Notes: a model not told the origin generated them from the sequence alone. A stretch of DNA of 64,000 bases from Cordilura impudica (GCA_963682025.1 OY821520.1:138454738-138518737), one strand, 5' to 3'. Shown: positions 41,201-56,200, counted from the first letter of the stretch. A program made the numbers and translations.

Positions 41201-44200
41201 TTTTCAGTTTTTAGTTAGCAGGAGATGCCTTGGAGCATTATCGATAAAAAAAAAAAACATTTTTACGAAAACTCCTTTGATTTTGGGATTTTCCAATCAT
41301 AACAGGTTTAATCTTCTTTGTTCCCTCAGCATTCGAACAAATTAAAAACATTATGCTCTCCTTTGAGAGTTTCCTGCCGGCAACTTGTTCTCATAAAGTC
41401 CGATTTCATCTGCATTATAAACTACCTCACGAGTAAGACCGTGCTCCTTAATAACAGTAGCTAGTTTATTGCTGAATAGAGCTAACAATTTCTTTAGAAG
41501 ACAATAGCTTCTCGCCATCACTGGGAAAAAGGTCGCCTCCATAAAAGTTTTTATGAAATTCCTGATCCTTGCATTTTAACTGCGTATTCCTCAATTCCAT
41601 TTTTTTAATTCTCTAGTAGCTATTCTGTAGATTTTAGTGCAGCTGTTTTAGGTAAAAGTTGCGCCTTCTGTTTTCTTACAGTGCCGATGGTTGACTTATA
41701 TGATCCATACTAGCTACAAAATTTCATATAAAGATTTTCCACTTTCACTGTCTTTTATAATTTTTAATTTTTTTTCTAAAGAAATTTGCTTCTTTTTAAC
41801 TTCTGTCACTTTGAATATTTTTATATATCAAATATAGAAGACGCGACACAAGACACTTGCTATCACTATTAAATTTCGTACCAACTATTTGGGAGTTGAC
41901 CGGAGAAAAAAAAATAAGTAAAAAACTTTAAAGTAAAATTTAAAACAAGCATATTCTTCCAAAAAAAATATAGTTATTCGTATTATCGAATAGCAAATCT
42001 TTTCTTTATACAGAACTGCCAATGCAAAAAATTTGCCTTTCGTACTATTGGAAATTCGTGGAAATGAAAGTACGTACTACTGGACGTCCACTGTATATGA
42101 CATTTTTATCGGAAAGTTGATTCCTTATTTTGTTTACAAAGTTTCCTATATTAGAGAAAACACCTTCACTTTCGATTGAAGTGGATTATATTGTTACATA
42201 CAGAAAACAGATTCATTGTGACTACCGAATTTATTGCCAACCGAATTGCGATAATGCTAGTAACCGATTTTCGGGTTGACTAAGATTAGAATTCTATTGC
42301 CTTAACATTAAATATTTCATCATAATAGAAAATTTGCAAATGCTATTAAATTTCTGTTAATACAATCGATAGAAGAATTCGGTTGGCGAATATTTTTTAT
42401 GTGTGTAGTAATGTATTTAATAAGTTACTCAGATTTGGTGCAACAGTTGCAATGCGGTGCATTTAAAATTCATATTTTAAATTCTATGAATTTCATGAAG
42501 CATTTCACTTTTTATTTTCACTCAATGCACTTTCAATTATTAAGCTTTTTTTGAAAAGACCCATTGTCATCTAACTCGATTTTTTGACTAGGTTTTTTTT
42601 GCCGGATACCTGAACAAATATTCCCGGGAATCAAGTAGCGAAAAAGTGTAAGAGTCTCGGATATTTTTTTACCGACTGTTCCCGAAATCCATATCCTATT
42701 CATAGACCAAACATGAGATATTTAAAAGCTTACTAAAAATGTTGAGAATGATGTTTCCAAAAAAAAAATATTTTTAGTCAAACTATAACATTATCATACA
42801 AGTTGGAAAATACTATCCAGACGACGGGTTTATCATAATAGAAACTTCCAAAGATTCTCTTGAATTCTAAAGGCTACTTTAAAGTACCTCAGTATCCATA
42901 CTGTCACAAATCATTCAATATATCTAACAAGTGACATGTTTGAGAACAACAGACAAATAATAACAGCGAAAAAGAGACGTAAATTCGCCCTGAAAAAGAC
43001 AAACAAAACGAATATATCAGCGGTATGTCAAATGATTAATAAGAATTTTAGTTTTATCCACAAAATGCTCTAAAAACACAAATACATTTATTACTTCATC
43101 GAATCTGTTTGTCAAGCTGAACTCAATGGAAACTAAACGTCTGTGCATTAGGGCTATATGTATACGAAAGAGAGAATATATATTTCAACTCTCTTCTATC
43201 CAATAATTTAAAAGGTTAAATTCAGAAATTAACTGAAAGTTAAAAAGTCAATTAAGTATAAGATAAGTACATTTATTAGTGATCCATTAATTAATTAATT
43301 AATTGTTATTAAAAAAATATTGTTATGTTACAAAAAGAGTGTATACAACATTATATTTAAGAATATCCCTAATGTACATTTTTTAGGCAACATCGTAAAC
43401 GACTTGTAACTCACCAAACCACTAACAATTAGTCAACATAAAAAAAAGAAAATGTAGCGAGTGGAGAATACAAATGTACATATACGTATGTTTGTATGTA
43501 TTGCATGCATGTAAATTATATTTAATACATATCACTAACTACCAGTAACTTCATGTATGAGAATAATAATACAAGTTCACAATAAATATTGATATGTAAA
43601 TAAGTAACAAACATTTTCTGGTAATTTCATAAAGCAACAGTAGAAATGGGGAAAACAAGACAAATGCCATGGGAATGTTGCATTACTTTAAAACTAAAGG
43701 TACGAGCATTTACAAGAAAGCAATCAATTAAGAGCAATACATTATATGAATGTAAATTTGTACGAAACTCAACTCATTTATTCTTGTTCCTATTAAGGTG
43801 GCAAATCTTTTACAATAATCTGTAATAGGGATTTTTAGATTTTTCGTCATTTTGCAAAATAGGTTTTTATACCTTATACCGTTATGTGGTCAGGGTATAA
43901 TGATGTCACTTTCTAAGTCAATTTAGCTATTGTCCATCCGTCCAACTGTGTGTCTATGTATACCTTGTAGTCAAAATATAGGTAACAGATATGAATATAT
44001 TTTTATGAAAGTTTGTATATCGCTATTGGTGAAAATCGGTACATGTTCAGACCTAGTCCTCATACAAATGACCCCTATGAGATCGATTTAATTGCCATAA
44101 GATCCAAATTATAATACATAATTATATCGTTCAAATTGGGTGTGTGTATTTATTACATCCATTAATCTTAGTCTTAACTTAAAACTATCAAAAACAAAAA

Positions 44201-47200
44201 TATACCACAGATTTTTCTCAAATTTGGTTTATATATGTTTTTACAAAAAAGAAGTGACTTCACCAAATATGGTCAGGATCGGTCCATTTTTCGACCTAGT
44301 CTCCATATAAATATAGCATCTGATATGAAGTTTTTCATATCTGTAGGCAAAAAAATTGATAACAATGTCACTCAAATTTGGCTTATGCTTATTTTCTACA
44401 TACAATTAGTTGGATCTAACACCTATTCGCTAAACGTATGGTATAGGGTATCGTGGAGTCAGTCTAGAGTGACTATAACTCTCATATTTGTTTTATATAT
44501 CGTCGGATAAAGTCGCAAACGTGACAAGTCCACTTTTTTCGAAAAATGAGATTTTAATGCAGTTGAATAGGTTTTTGAAAAATACACAATTTCAATTTTT
44601 TTGGTAATTAAAAATCTCGTTTTTATTCATGTTTGGCAATGATATGCAATAGGGTCAAGTCCCATTTGTCAAAATGCGCGCGCTAAGTCCACTGAACGTA
44701 CATATTGCATCAGCTGTTATATTTCGTTTTGGCGCAAAATTAGTTGGTTGCAGGCTTAGTTTCATTTTAACGGTAAAATTATTTATTTAATTGTAAATAT
44801 TAAGTATATATTCAGAGTTTTATTATTGTTTTAGCGTTAGGAAACCATAATATCTGCTTTTTAGTAAAAAATTAACAATATGGATTATGGTGATGAAGCA
44901 AACGATGGTTTTGTTGAACATGCAAATGAAGAAGACGATGGAGTTGTTGGTCTAGTTCCGTATGGATTCCACAGCAGTACGGATGATTCAATAGAACTTC
45001 CTATTAAGGACAAAAAGCGAAAACGGCGAGTGCAACTAAAAAACGATGCGTGGTATACAATGAAAAATAAAAGTCTGCGCCAACATGGAAAAAATACTAT
45101 GGCAAAACGAAAGAAGGTGGGCATTGGCAATATAATAAAGTTAAAAGTGCAAGATCTATGAAAAAAAGGTGCAACTGTATTGATAAAGGTAAAGCTGCAA
45201 TCATGAAATGTGGAAAAATAACAGAACCTCAAAGGGAAGAAATTTTCAATGAATTTTGGAAAATGAGTTGGCAGCAAAAGAAGATATATGTGAGGACATT
45301 AATTCAATATATTAAACCTAAAAGACCACGAAAACGCACAATTGAGAACGTCTCTAAAAGAAAGAAAACATTGTGGTACCACCTTAGAGTTAACAATATT
45401 GTTTTGCGTGTGTGCCGCTCTCTATTCCTAAACACGTTAAGCATTGGTAGGCACAATTGTTTAAATTGGTTAGATACTCCTTTGGATCACCACATTTTTC
45501 AAGAAAAACAACAACCGCATACGGAGCGTGTTCAAGATCTGCATTCATTTTTAGATTCGATTCCATCAACAGATTCCCATTACTGTCGATCTTCCACCAC
45601 CAAAAAATATCTGTTGCCAGAATGGCGGTCCAAGAGAAGTCTTTATGACTTTTATAAAGAACAATGGTGTCACGAACGAGAAACTGATCCGGTGTCAATA
45701 ACAACTTTCAATTCCGTTTTCAAATTAAAAAATCTAAGCTTATTTTTACCAAAAAAAGACTTATGTGAAATTTGCTCTCGTCATAATGTGCAAAATTATT
45801 CAAATGAGGAATTCTTGATACATCAAGAAAAAAAATGAAGCCAGAGAACAAAAAGCAAAAGATAAAGATGAAGAGTCCTATGTTTTTACTGTTGATTTGC
45901 AATCCGTTCTGATGGCACCAAAATCAAATGTTAGTTCATTTTACTACCGAACTAAATTACAGGTGCATAATTTAGTTTTTTATGATTTGAAAACCAAAGA
46001 CGCCTATTGTTTTTTGTGGAACGAAGTTGATTGTGGACTAACATCAGAAGAATTTGCCAGTGTTTGGGTTATGTTCATAAACAATTTTTTTTGCCTAATT
46101 TACAAGAAAGCAACGATCCTGTCAATATTATTTTTACAGTGATGGCTGTACATACCAAAATCGCAAACGCTTTACTAAATGCAGCAATCAGCAACAATAT
46201 AACTATTGAGCAGAAAATATTAGAGCTTGGACACACACAAATAGAAGCCGATAGTGTCCACTCGGTGATTGAACTCGCTTTAAAAAATAGAAATATAAAT
46301 GTACCTGCAGACTATGTAAGTTTATGTAAAGGTGCGCGAAAAAAACCAAAGCCCTATTATGTAACTTATTTAGATTACACATGTTTTAAGTCTTTTAAAA
46401 ATATAACATTATTAAAAACTATTCGTCCTGGTCGTGTAATTGGAGATCCAAAAGTCACGGACATACGAGCACTTAAGTACACACCTAATGGTGATATTTT
46501 TTACAAGTTAAGGTTTTCTAACGCGTGGAGCAATCTCCCCCAACGTCTAGATAAAAAAGTTGCCATACTGAAGTGGTGTAATTTAGCACAACTTTATAAT
46601 GAAAAACGACAAATATCTAAAAGAAAGTATGATGATTTACAAATATTGAAAGACACATTACCAAAAGACTATCATAGTTTCTATGAAAACTTGCCACATG
46701 AATGATAAAGATGAGTGATATATCATGTTCCTTAATAATTATTATTATTTTTTTTTCATTTTTACATTCAAATGTAATCGTTTTTAGTTTTTTTTGCATA
46801 GAAATGTTATCGTTTTTAGTTTTTTTACATTGAAATGTTATCGTTTTTAGTTTTTTTTACATTGAAATAATATAAAAACAAAGAAGAAAATTGTAATTTA
46901 AGTGTAATATACTTATATGTACATAATGTGTTAACAATCTGAAGTTTAAAATATTAAAATCACAACCAAGTTGTGAAGACGCTTCAAAAATAAAAGGCGT
47001 CAAGTCCAATAAAAAAAAAGTTTACTTGCTGAAAATAAGACAAGTCCAAAAACAGCAAAAAACAAGTGTTTAAAGATTTTTTTAGATTTAAAAGCTTTAT
47101 TTATTCAAACAGTGGGCGAAATAACAATGTATTGCATATACAGTTTCCACAAATATTGGAAAATATATTATTTAAACGGTTTTTCCTCTCTCCTGAACAA

Positions 47201-50200
47201 TTTGAAAAAGTGGACTTGTCACGTTTGCGACTTTAGCCGACGATATTATAATTGAAAAAATAAAAAATAACCAAACGCAATTCAGAAAACTTTATAAACA
47301 AAAAATTATAATTTTCAAGGGCACAATCAACACAAGCAAGATATTAGTTTTCTCTGTTAAAAACATTAAATGTAGTTCAAATGTTTCGGTGTGTATTTGT
47401 TTTTTTCCTCAATTTTTACAAAAATTAACATTGGAAATTGTCTTGGAAATTGTCCACGACAGGCCGGCTTTTTATGTCGGATAACCGGTTTTTTAAATTT
47501 TTGCTCATGCATGCAAAAACTATTCAACAAGTCTAATAAACATCAAAACAAACTTTAAGCTGCGATTAATTTGCAATGTAAACATAACATAGATGAAACT
47601 CTCTGTCAAAAATTATAGATCAATTTCTAAGCATATCTAAATGTCTTAGGCAATAGTATTTTTACACTAAATAATATTTGAAAGACTCTCCAACCGTTAT
47701 CTATTAATTTAATTGAGGAAGAAGCAGTTCATAAATTTGCGCCCAATATTTTAAGATAAGTTGACACAAAAATTGTGATGAAACTTAATGAAAATGAAAA
47801 TTATTAATAGCCTCAAGTTATAATTTAGTTCCATCTATGGTAGTGTATCGAAGTATTTCACTAAAGTGTAGTATAACAAGATAGATTATAAAAGAATCGG
47901 ATGAAGCTTCAAGTTTAGATATTTAAAAATTCCTATAATTAGTTGAATTTGTGATTTGAGTAACACAATAAATCTGTGGTTTTCTGGAATAACCGCGTAT
48001 GTCCATTTTTGTCAATTTTGAGTTAACGATGCCAAATATATTAATTTTTAACGCTCTTTACATGTGTTAAATTTAAAAAAAAAAAAAAATATTGACCATT
48101 TCTGAGTTTTTTCTTTAAATAACGACGTAACTTAAATGTTTATTAAATTAATTTGCAGCACTAACGACGTATGTCAACCTACGTTTGATCGCTGACAAAT
48201 TATTTTCTCAGAAAACGACACATAGCGACATACATACGTTGTTATTAATGAAAAATAAAATGCAAAATAATTTTGGATTAGTTTTCAGTTTATAACCGCT
48301 TATAAAAACTTGTGTGTTTATTTCTGTTATTTTTTGTCACTATTATTCTTGATGCGTTGTTATATTCTCATCCTAAGTCCCGTTAACTTTGTGTTGACGA
48401 ACAAAAAAATCCATTTTTCAAGCAACAACCACTTATGTATGTCTACATGGTTGGTTGCATTGGTTGCATTGGCACACATATTAAGTGTTATTTACATATT
48501 GTTTTTTCGTCCTTCTCTAGGATCTATTCCTCTGAAGATTTTTGACTCAAAATTTTATATAAAGTATTTATTGCCCATATCTACAGGACTGTTAAATAAA
48601 AAGCTGTGAAAACTTTATATCGAGCCCATAATTCAAATATAACGTTTTTTGGCACTCCTGAACATTTTGATTTTATGACATACGCGGTTATTCTAGAAAA
48701 CCACAGAAATATCATTCGAAATCCCAAAAAAGACGTCAAAATAAAATATTATTCATTATTTGACGATTTCATATACATATTTTGTAACAAATCTAACAAA
48801 AACACCGAAAAGGTGGGAAATTTATTTAACTGCCAATTTCCACTTCCAGTTTCATTAGATATAAGAAATGAATCGCTTTAAAACTCATAACATGAACAAC
48901 ATATTATTTCTAAAATAATATTTTTGAAGAATTTTCTTTTTTACTGTATGTATATATTATATTCACTATTAACGGACAAAGTGACCTCTTTAATTGGACT
49001 GTTCTTCAGTTTTGTTACACGAGTAATAAACCCAACTGGTAACAAGTAAGAGTGTTAAATTCGGCTATGCCGAATCTTTGATACCCTCCACCTGGGTTTT
49101 ACGTTTACATTAATATCTGGACTTCTTGCACTATTTGTAACAAATGTATATAAAATATTTGAGTATGTAAACACTTTGATAAACCTATTACTGAATTATT
49201 ACAACAAATGCTCTGAATTTTCAGCATTTTATAGAGGTGTCTACATATATTAGGTCATAAATTGGCACAATGACTCCCGATTTATCCCATTTTAAATACT
49301 AACCTGATCCAGATAATTACAAACAATATTAAGTTTAACCAGGTAAATGGTTTATTTTGTAATTTTCTTTTTAATTTAAATTTTTTAATATAAAGGTGCA
49401 TTTTATTTTTTACAAACCTTTTCAATTTTCCAGACCTATTAGTATAGGGCACATTTGTGAGTCCGCAAAGATCAACTTTCAACTCTTACTTCTTTTTATT
49501 GTATTAAATCTATCTTTGTGTCTTTAAATTAATTAAGATAATTAAGATGAAAATATTTAACAAACTGTTTTTTTTTAGTTAATATCTGAACATTTTACTG
49601 ATACAAGACAAAACTAAAACTGCCAAAAATTTCAGTCAAAACTATTTTGATTGTATTTGTTAAATATCGCATAATTTTTTTCAATTTTAAACTTTAAAGT
49701 CTTTTTAAGTCTGGTAATAACTCTATAATATGAAGGAAGTAAATATGTGGATTCTTTAATAACAATGACAAGTATAAAAAAACACTTTTTTGTGCATTAC
49801 ATTAAAATATTATAAATTTGAACATAATTAATTTTAGAAACATAATTAATTTTAGAAAAATGTCCGATTCGTTTTTCGATGATGCTGAAAACATATCAAA
49901 GAAATACAGGACATAAATCAGATCTAAGTATACATGCTTATAACCACTGCTATAAAAAATCTTTTAAAACCAACAGTATTGCCATAATTTGAAATTGTAA
50001 AGATGCTAAATTGCAAAAAAAAGATGCTTAAACGTACTGGATGCTAAATTCTTTTTTCAAATTTCATTACCTTTATACTGAAAAATTATATACTTATTAA
50101 TAAATTCTTTGGTTTTTAAATCGAAAAATTAATATAAAACATATGTTTCGATTTATATTTTTTAAATTTTAATTAAAATTATTTTGGATTTCATCTGAAA

Positions 50201-53200
50201 TTTTTATTAACATCAAATTGAGTTTATTTTAAACTTAAATTAAATATTATTAATTTTAGAGGGATTTTTTTTTTATTTAAAATATAACAGAAATTACATT
50301 ATCAAAAGATACGATTATATTAGAATAATTGGTTTATGGAATCTAACATTTCTGTGATGTCTTCATCTTCAAGTTCTTCTTGGCTCTGATATTTTTCTGA
50401 CGATCGACTCTTATCAACGACATCGGTATATTGTAAGTGTGACAGCACCGATTTTTCAATTTCAATCCTTCTTTTATACGTATTACAGAACATAACAACT
50501 CGGATTTTATTCTGTTCGAAGTTTGCTTTTAACTAAAGCCATTAAACTAAACAAACGTTCAACTTCGGCTTTTGAGAAAGACAAAACTAATATAGACAAT
50601 ACAAATATTGATAACTCCTAAAATGGATTTTCGCCAATAGAATTTTTCAATCCATAAAGAGGTTGTATTCAGTGTTGTATCCCAGTTTTGTTCTTTGATA
50701 TAACTCCATTGGATTTGAATTTTTTCTGTTTCAGATGATATAAATTTAAACTCTTCTAATATATTGGTTATCTGTTCTTTTACCCGATTTAATGTGTTTT
50801 GTATTGAAAATTTTGGCATTTTTTTAATACAATAATATTTTTTGGCAATCGACTTTCAAATTCATTAAAAACTGTTGTTGGTGTTTACATTCTTCTATTT
50901 CAAAATGTTTTGTTATATTTGTTGAAAGAAACGAGCAGTGTGGTAAAAGGAGTAGTACACAAAATTGCTGTACTACACTTTGAGAAATAAAAACATATCA
51001 ATACCATTAAAATTATATATTCAAAAATTATGAAAAAACAATATCAAAAAAAGATGCTAAAAGCAACTTTTTATTAATAAAAGATTCTAAGTTAGCATCT
51101 AGCATCTTTTGATAAATTTTGGATGCTAAACGACAAAAAAAGTTGCTAAATCTAGCAACTAAAAAGCTAAAACGGCAACACTGAAAACCAAGAACAAATA
51201 TTCTGTTTGAGTTGTAACATCTCATTTGCAAGCCATTTTAATTAAGCTGCGTTCACACTATGTGTTTTGCTTGTGTTTTTCTTATTGTTTTAGCACGTGC
51301 AATTTGTACACATAGTGTGCACCCTTTCAAAAACTGTTTATGTACAACACATTTGGCAAAACATATGTAAATTTTTCAATTAGAGCAGGTTCTATTTTGG
51401 CATGACAACCATATTAAAATACAATACTGCTTGTGGCGAAAGAAAAACAGAGTAAATTATAAAGATAAATATTGAAAGAAAAATAAATTGTTTAATATTA
51501 ATTAACAATTAAAAAATATATTACTTTATTTTTAACAATAACTTTTTGTAAATTCACAAATTAAATCAGCTGTTGTTTACATTTAGAGGTTATGTCATAC
51601 GGAAATACATATGTACGTTTGATCGCAAAAATTATGAATTGTATGTAAAACGCCAATTTTGACACACACGCCGAATTACGTATGGATCGTAAAACTGAAT
51701 TTACATATGGAAAATACACACCTTTAATTGTGTAAATTTTAAATGCACATCTAACCATATCAAAAAGATGAATTAAACAGAATTGCAAAAATATTTTCTT
51801 TATAATATCTGTATGTTTTTTATATTATTCTTATGTAATTCTCATGATATTTTTATCTTATTTTTTATTTTTACATAATTGAAATTCAAAATGTACAAAT
51901 TAAAAATAAATTTAAAAAAAAGTAGTGTAGGGAAAAAAGGAAATTTTTTTTATAAGCGTAGAGATTTCTGAAAAAATCTCCTGGCATCACTAGTACCTAT
52001 TAAAAAACAATGTAAAAATTCACAAGACAACGCGACATAGACTTGCTTTGTTCAAAAGCTTCCATAAGACTGAATGAAATTGTTGCTTACTTTACTCTTT
52101 GGTGAGTATTTTCATTTTTGTTCGGCTGTATACATATAAGAAGCCAATTTGAGTTCGGTTTACTCGTGCTGCTATGCATATGTTTGTGTGTTAACAAAAA
52201 TATACGATATCCCAGTCATCATTTCGAAGATTGTTTTAACAAAAATTACCTTACTGTGTCTTCTTCGAGCACTTTTGATGATTAAAAACTGCTTAATCAC
52301 ATGCGCTATTAGACAAAGACTAGATAATGATTTTTGCTTTCTCTTAGAAAGTGATTTAGAGAAAAATTACATTAAATAAGACTCAAAAATGAGTCGAAAC
52401 TAATTAGAAAAGCGGATAAAAAGGACTCTCAAGAGCGGGTAGGGTAATATTTAATCCCAACAAAAGAATATTTTGTGATCAGCAAAAGGGCGCATTTATA
52501 ACTGTTTTTATAGCACATATGAGTCAAAAAGACTCTACATGATCATTTATTGCATAAAATGCTTACTGGGATTTTATTCACTATCTGTAGAAACAGGTTT
52601 TTTAAGTAAAACAAATCTGCATACAATTTCAATTCTATTTCGTTCACAATGACACGGTCACTTTGTTTACTAGCTACTAGTAAAATAAGAAAATAGTATT
52701 ATAATACACCGTAATGATGAATTGTACTTCTCAATTAGTTTATTTTTAATGTGCCATAAGAAGTTGGGTTTGTGCTAAGAAAAGAATGAATATATGTTTC
52801 CCAGGGCGAAGCTTCATCATTGCACTATGATTGAGTTGAGCTCCGCGGCTATTCATAATGTGAATAGCTCGTGTCAAAAATTTTTGGTAGTTGGGAATGG
52901 CGTTTGTGTTAAGAAAGGCATAAACGCATGTTTCCCAGGGCAAGGCTCGATCATTGCACATTGATTGAGCTGAGCTCCGCGGTTATTCTTAATGTGGATA
53001 ACTGTTGAAACAAAATTTTGGAAATGGCGTTTGCCTCCGTTCCGACATTAAATAACAAAGTTTAAAAATTTATTGTAATTAACAGCTGACAAAAAATAGT
53101 ATTTTTCTAAACAACAATTTTTTTTACAGGGTAAATAAATATTTTATGGCTTACCTACCTACTACTTTTGAAAGCAAGTATGCAGGGTTTATACATGTAC

Positions 53201-56200
53201 TAAAAATACAACTCTTAAAACCATACTATTTTTTCAACTCTAAAAATTTCAGAATTTTGTAAAAATAAAATAAAATACCGATTTATTTTAATATGCGCTT
53301 ATTATGGATATACATATACAGAATATATGAATATTATTTATAGTATTTTGATATTGGCAACAGTAGTATGTATCAATTTGTAACATTTTGTGATGTTATA
53401 AAAATCGCAGAATATTGATATTGATTTTATATAGTTTCTTTTATTAATTAATTAACTTAAATATTACACCAAAAAATATTGATATTGATGAATTTTTATC
53501 TTATTAACACAACGACCACAAAAACAACATGCACAGCTATGACAAAATACAAAATTTAGGAAAACAATATAGGAAAACGTCATATTTTTTTTACCTTTTC
53601 AGTGATTTCTCGGCACCTATGAAACCTATTGTCATGATTTAAAAACAAGAACCTTCTCAAGATGTTAGTGAATCATTCTCACTAAAAACAAGCGCCCTAT
53701 CTGCCCTATTGAGGGCGTTATCACAAGAACACATATTCAAATCATATTTTCTCATGACTTTTTAATTCTTCGCTCAATTCTCGGGACCAGATTAACCGAT
53801 TTGGACGATTTTAAATAGCAAACTTCTCAGGATGTTAGTGAATCATTTTTTATACCAAGGAGCACCCTAGCTATCCGATTGAAGCCGTCATCGTGATTTC
53901 CACAGACGGACAGACGGACAGCCGGACAGACGGACAGACGGACATCGCTACATCAACTTCGCTTGTTATAAGGATCACAAATATATATATTTTATGGGGT
54001 CCAGAATTTTTTTTCTAATTATTACAAACGGAATGACAAACTTATATATACCCTCTGCACACTGGAGTGGAGGGTATAAAAATATAATATAAAATAAAAA
54101 AGGTTTTTATTATATGGTTTTTAATATTAATAACAATATTTAATTGTTAATTCTTAACGAAAAAAAAATAATTTGGTTGAAATTATGATTTTATTTATTA
54201 ATAAAATTAGTTTTTTTTAGTTTGCTTCTTATTTGTAATAACTAGCAGATTCCAGCCCTCGAAATTCGAGTGCAAATTCTAGGAAATTTTATTTTTTTTA
54301 TTAAATATGGTGTGCTAATCAATTATAGCCAATTCACAAATCAACACAAAAATCAAACTCATTTTTATTACAAACACATTAACAAATTTAATAAACACAC
54401 TCATAGCAATGTATAATGTTATGTATGTGTTAGTAGCAACTTTAAATGCAATTTACTCAAAATAAAGGAAAAAATTTAAAAATCTGTAAATCTGCAAAAC
54501 GGATAAAAAGAAATACCTTTCAAATAATATACGTTTGGTCAAAATCGGGATAAAACGGTAGAACAAAACATCGGTCACAAGAAATAGCCTAGCCTATTAA
54601 TATTATATATATATTACAAATACAACTGGATAAGTCTAAAACCGAATTAGAAATCAATTTTTAAGAAAAAATCTATTTTTCGAAATCTGTACTTGAAAAC
54701 CACCTTAAATTGTACCTATCGATGGCTCAAAATCCGTCTGTTTGTGCATGTAAACCTTATGAGGAAACTATAGATCGCAATTGCAAAAGCCTTTGGATTT
54801 AATTTGCTATGTAATATCTTAGGCGCCATAATAAATTTTTGTTTTAAATATTGGACATTTTCGACATTATTTTAACGAAAAAATAACGTAACTATAGTAG
54901 TAACTTTAATATTTCATACTGATCTTGTAATTTCAAATAGAACGATTTTTGAAATCGAAGATGCTAAGTCTGACTGTGCGTTTCAATCAGTACTGAATAT
55001 AAGTACCACCCGAATCACCATACAGGTATGCCTTATATGTATGTAAAATGTACATTTATATAAATAATTTCTTTCTAACTAGGCTAACACTCTTCTTTGG
55101 AAAGTTATTAGGAAAATGTACAACTAATATAAGCTAGTGATGACAGTGACAGCAAACTAAAATTATTGCAAACGTGGGAATTAGTTAATTCAAAAGAACA
55201 TTGAAAATAACAGGCAATAATGTTAGTTAAATTGTATATAAAATATACACAATGCTATCGACTTTTGTGAAGAAACTTGCACACTAGATAATGATAAACA
55301 TTACGCATAATACACTCGAGTATGTGTTCAATAAGATCAGTCAGTAGTGCCCGAAATCTCAGAAAACTGCGAATTTCAACCATGAATAATAAATTCGCAT
55401 AAACGCGTTAAATAACGTTTTTTTTTAATCAGATAATTTTGACGTCTTTTGTCATATGCCCTATTTCTTTTCTAAATCTTACATATTAAAAGAATTTATG
55501 AATAAACTTTGCATTCAAGATTTTTTTCAATATTTTTCTTCTCTCAAACCTCTATAACTAGAGTTCTAATTAACGTAGGCTGTTGACATAGGTCTAAGAA
55601 CACTCAGTGGATCAAGCTCCTTCTTTTGAGCTATTAACTGCTTAAATTCGTTGGGTTTGAGGAAAGTTATGCGTGGAGAATCAACTTTACTTTTACTGTA
55701 CGTTAACTTATCTTGGCATATTTTGGCATTACTGTACGTTAACTTCTCTTGGCAAATTCGTTGGGTTTGAGGAAAGTTATGCGTGGACAATCAACTTTAC
55801 TTTTACTGTACGTTAACTTCTCTTGGCATATTTTGGCATTACTGTACGTTAACTACTCTTGGCAAATTTTGGTATTATATTATAAAAATTAATATAATAT
55901 AATATAATATAATGCTGCGGAGCAGCAGGGGTCCTCTAGTATTGTTAAAAAGAATTTACGAAAAAAAAATGGAGATAAACAATTCTTTCACTTTATCTGC
56001 AGAGACCGAAACTATTTGATTAAGTTTTGTGTTCTAATTTAAAATAATTTTGGGTTTTTTCACTTTTTAAACTCTTTATTTCAATTCAATCTCTCTGTCT
56101 GTCGTGGGGCAACCTCATTCCCCCTTATCCAATTGATCTGAAACTTGTCCCATAGTCTTGTTGTGACTACAGATTAATTTTGGGGTAGTCACGCACAGTC

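Noticed and set aside
48310..48881. Two hydrophobic or unknown frames as a host gene
   Set aside because: No homology, no splice context, and the second crosses a transposon-like inverted repeat.
52766..53005. tRNA-derived SINE
   Set aside because: Box A-like and box B-like words exist on the minus strand but are only about ten bases apart, too close for a Pol III promoter.
55566..55790. Minus-strand frame with KPNEFKQLIAQKKEL
   Set aside because: Reads like protein for about 40 codons, but the rest is coded by tandem repeats and no family was recognised.
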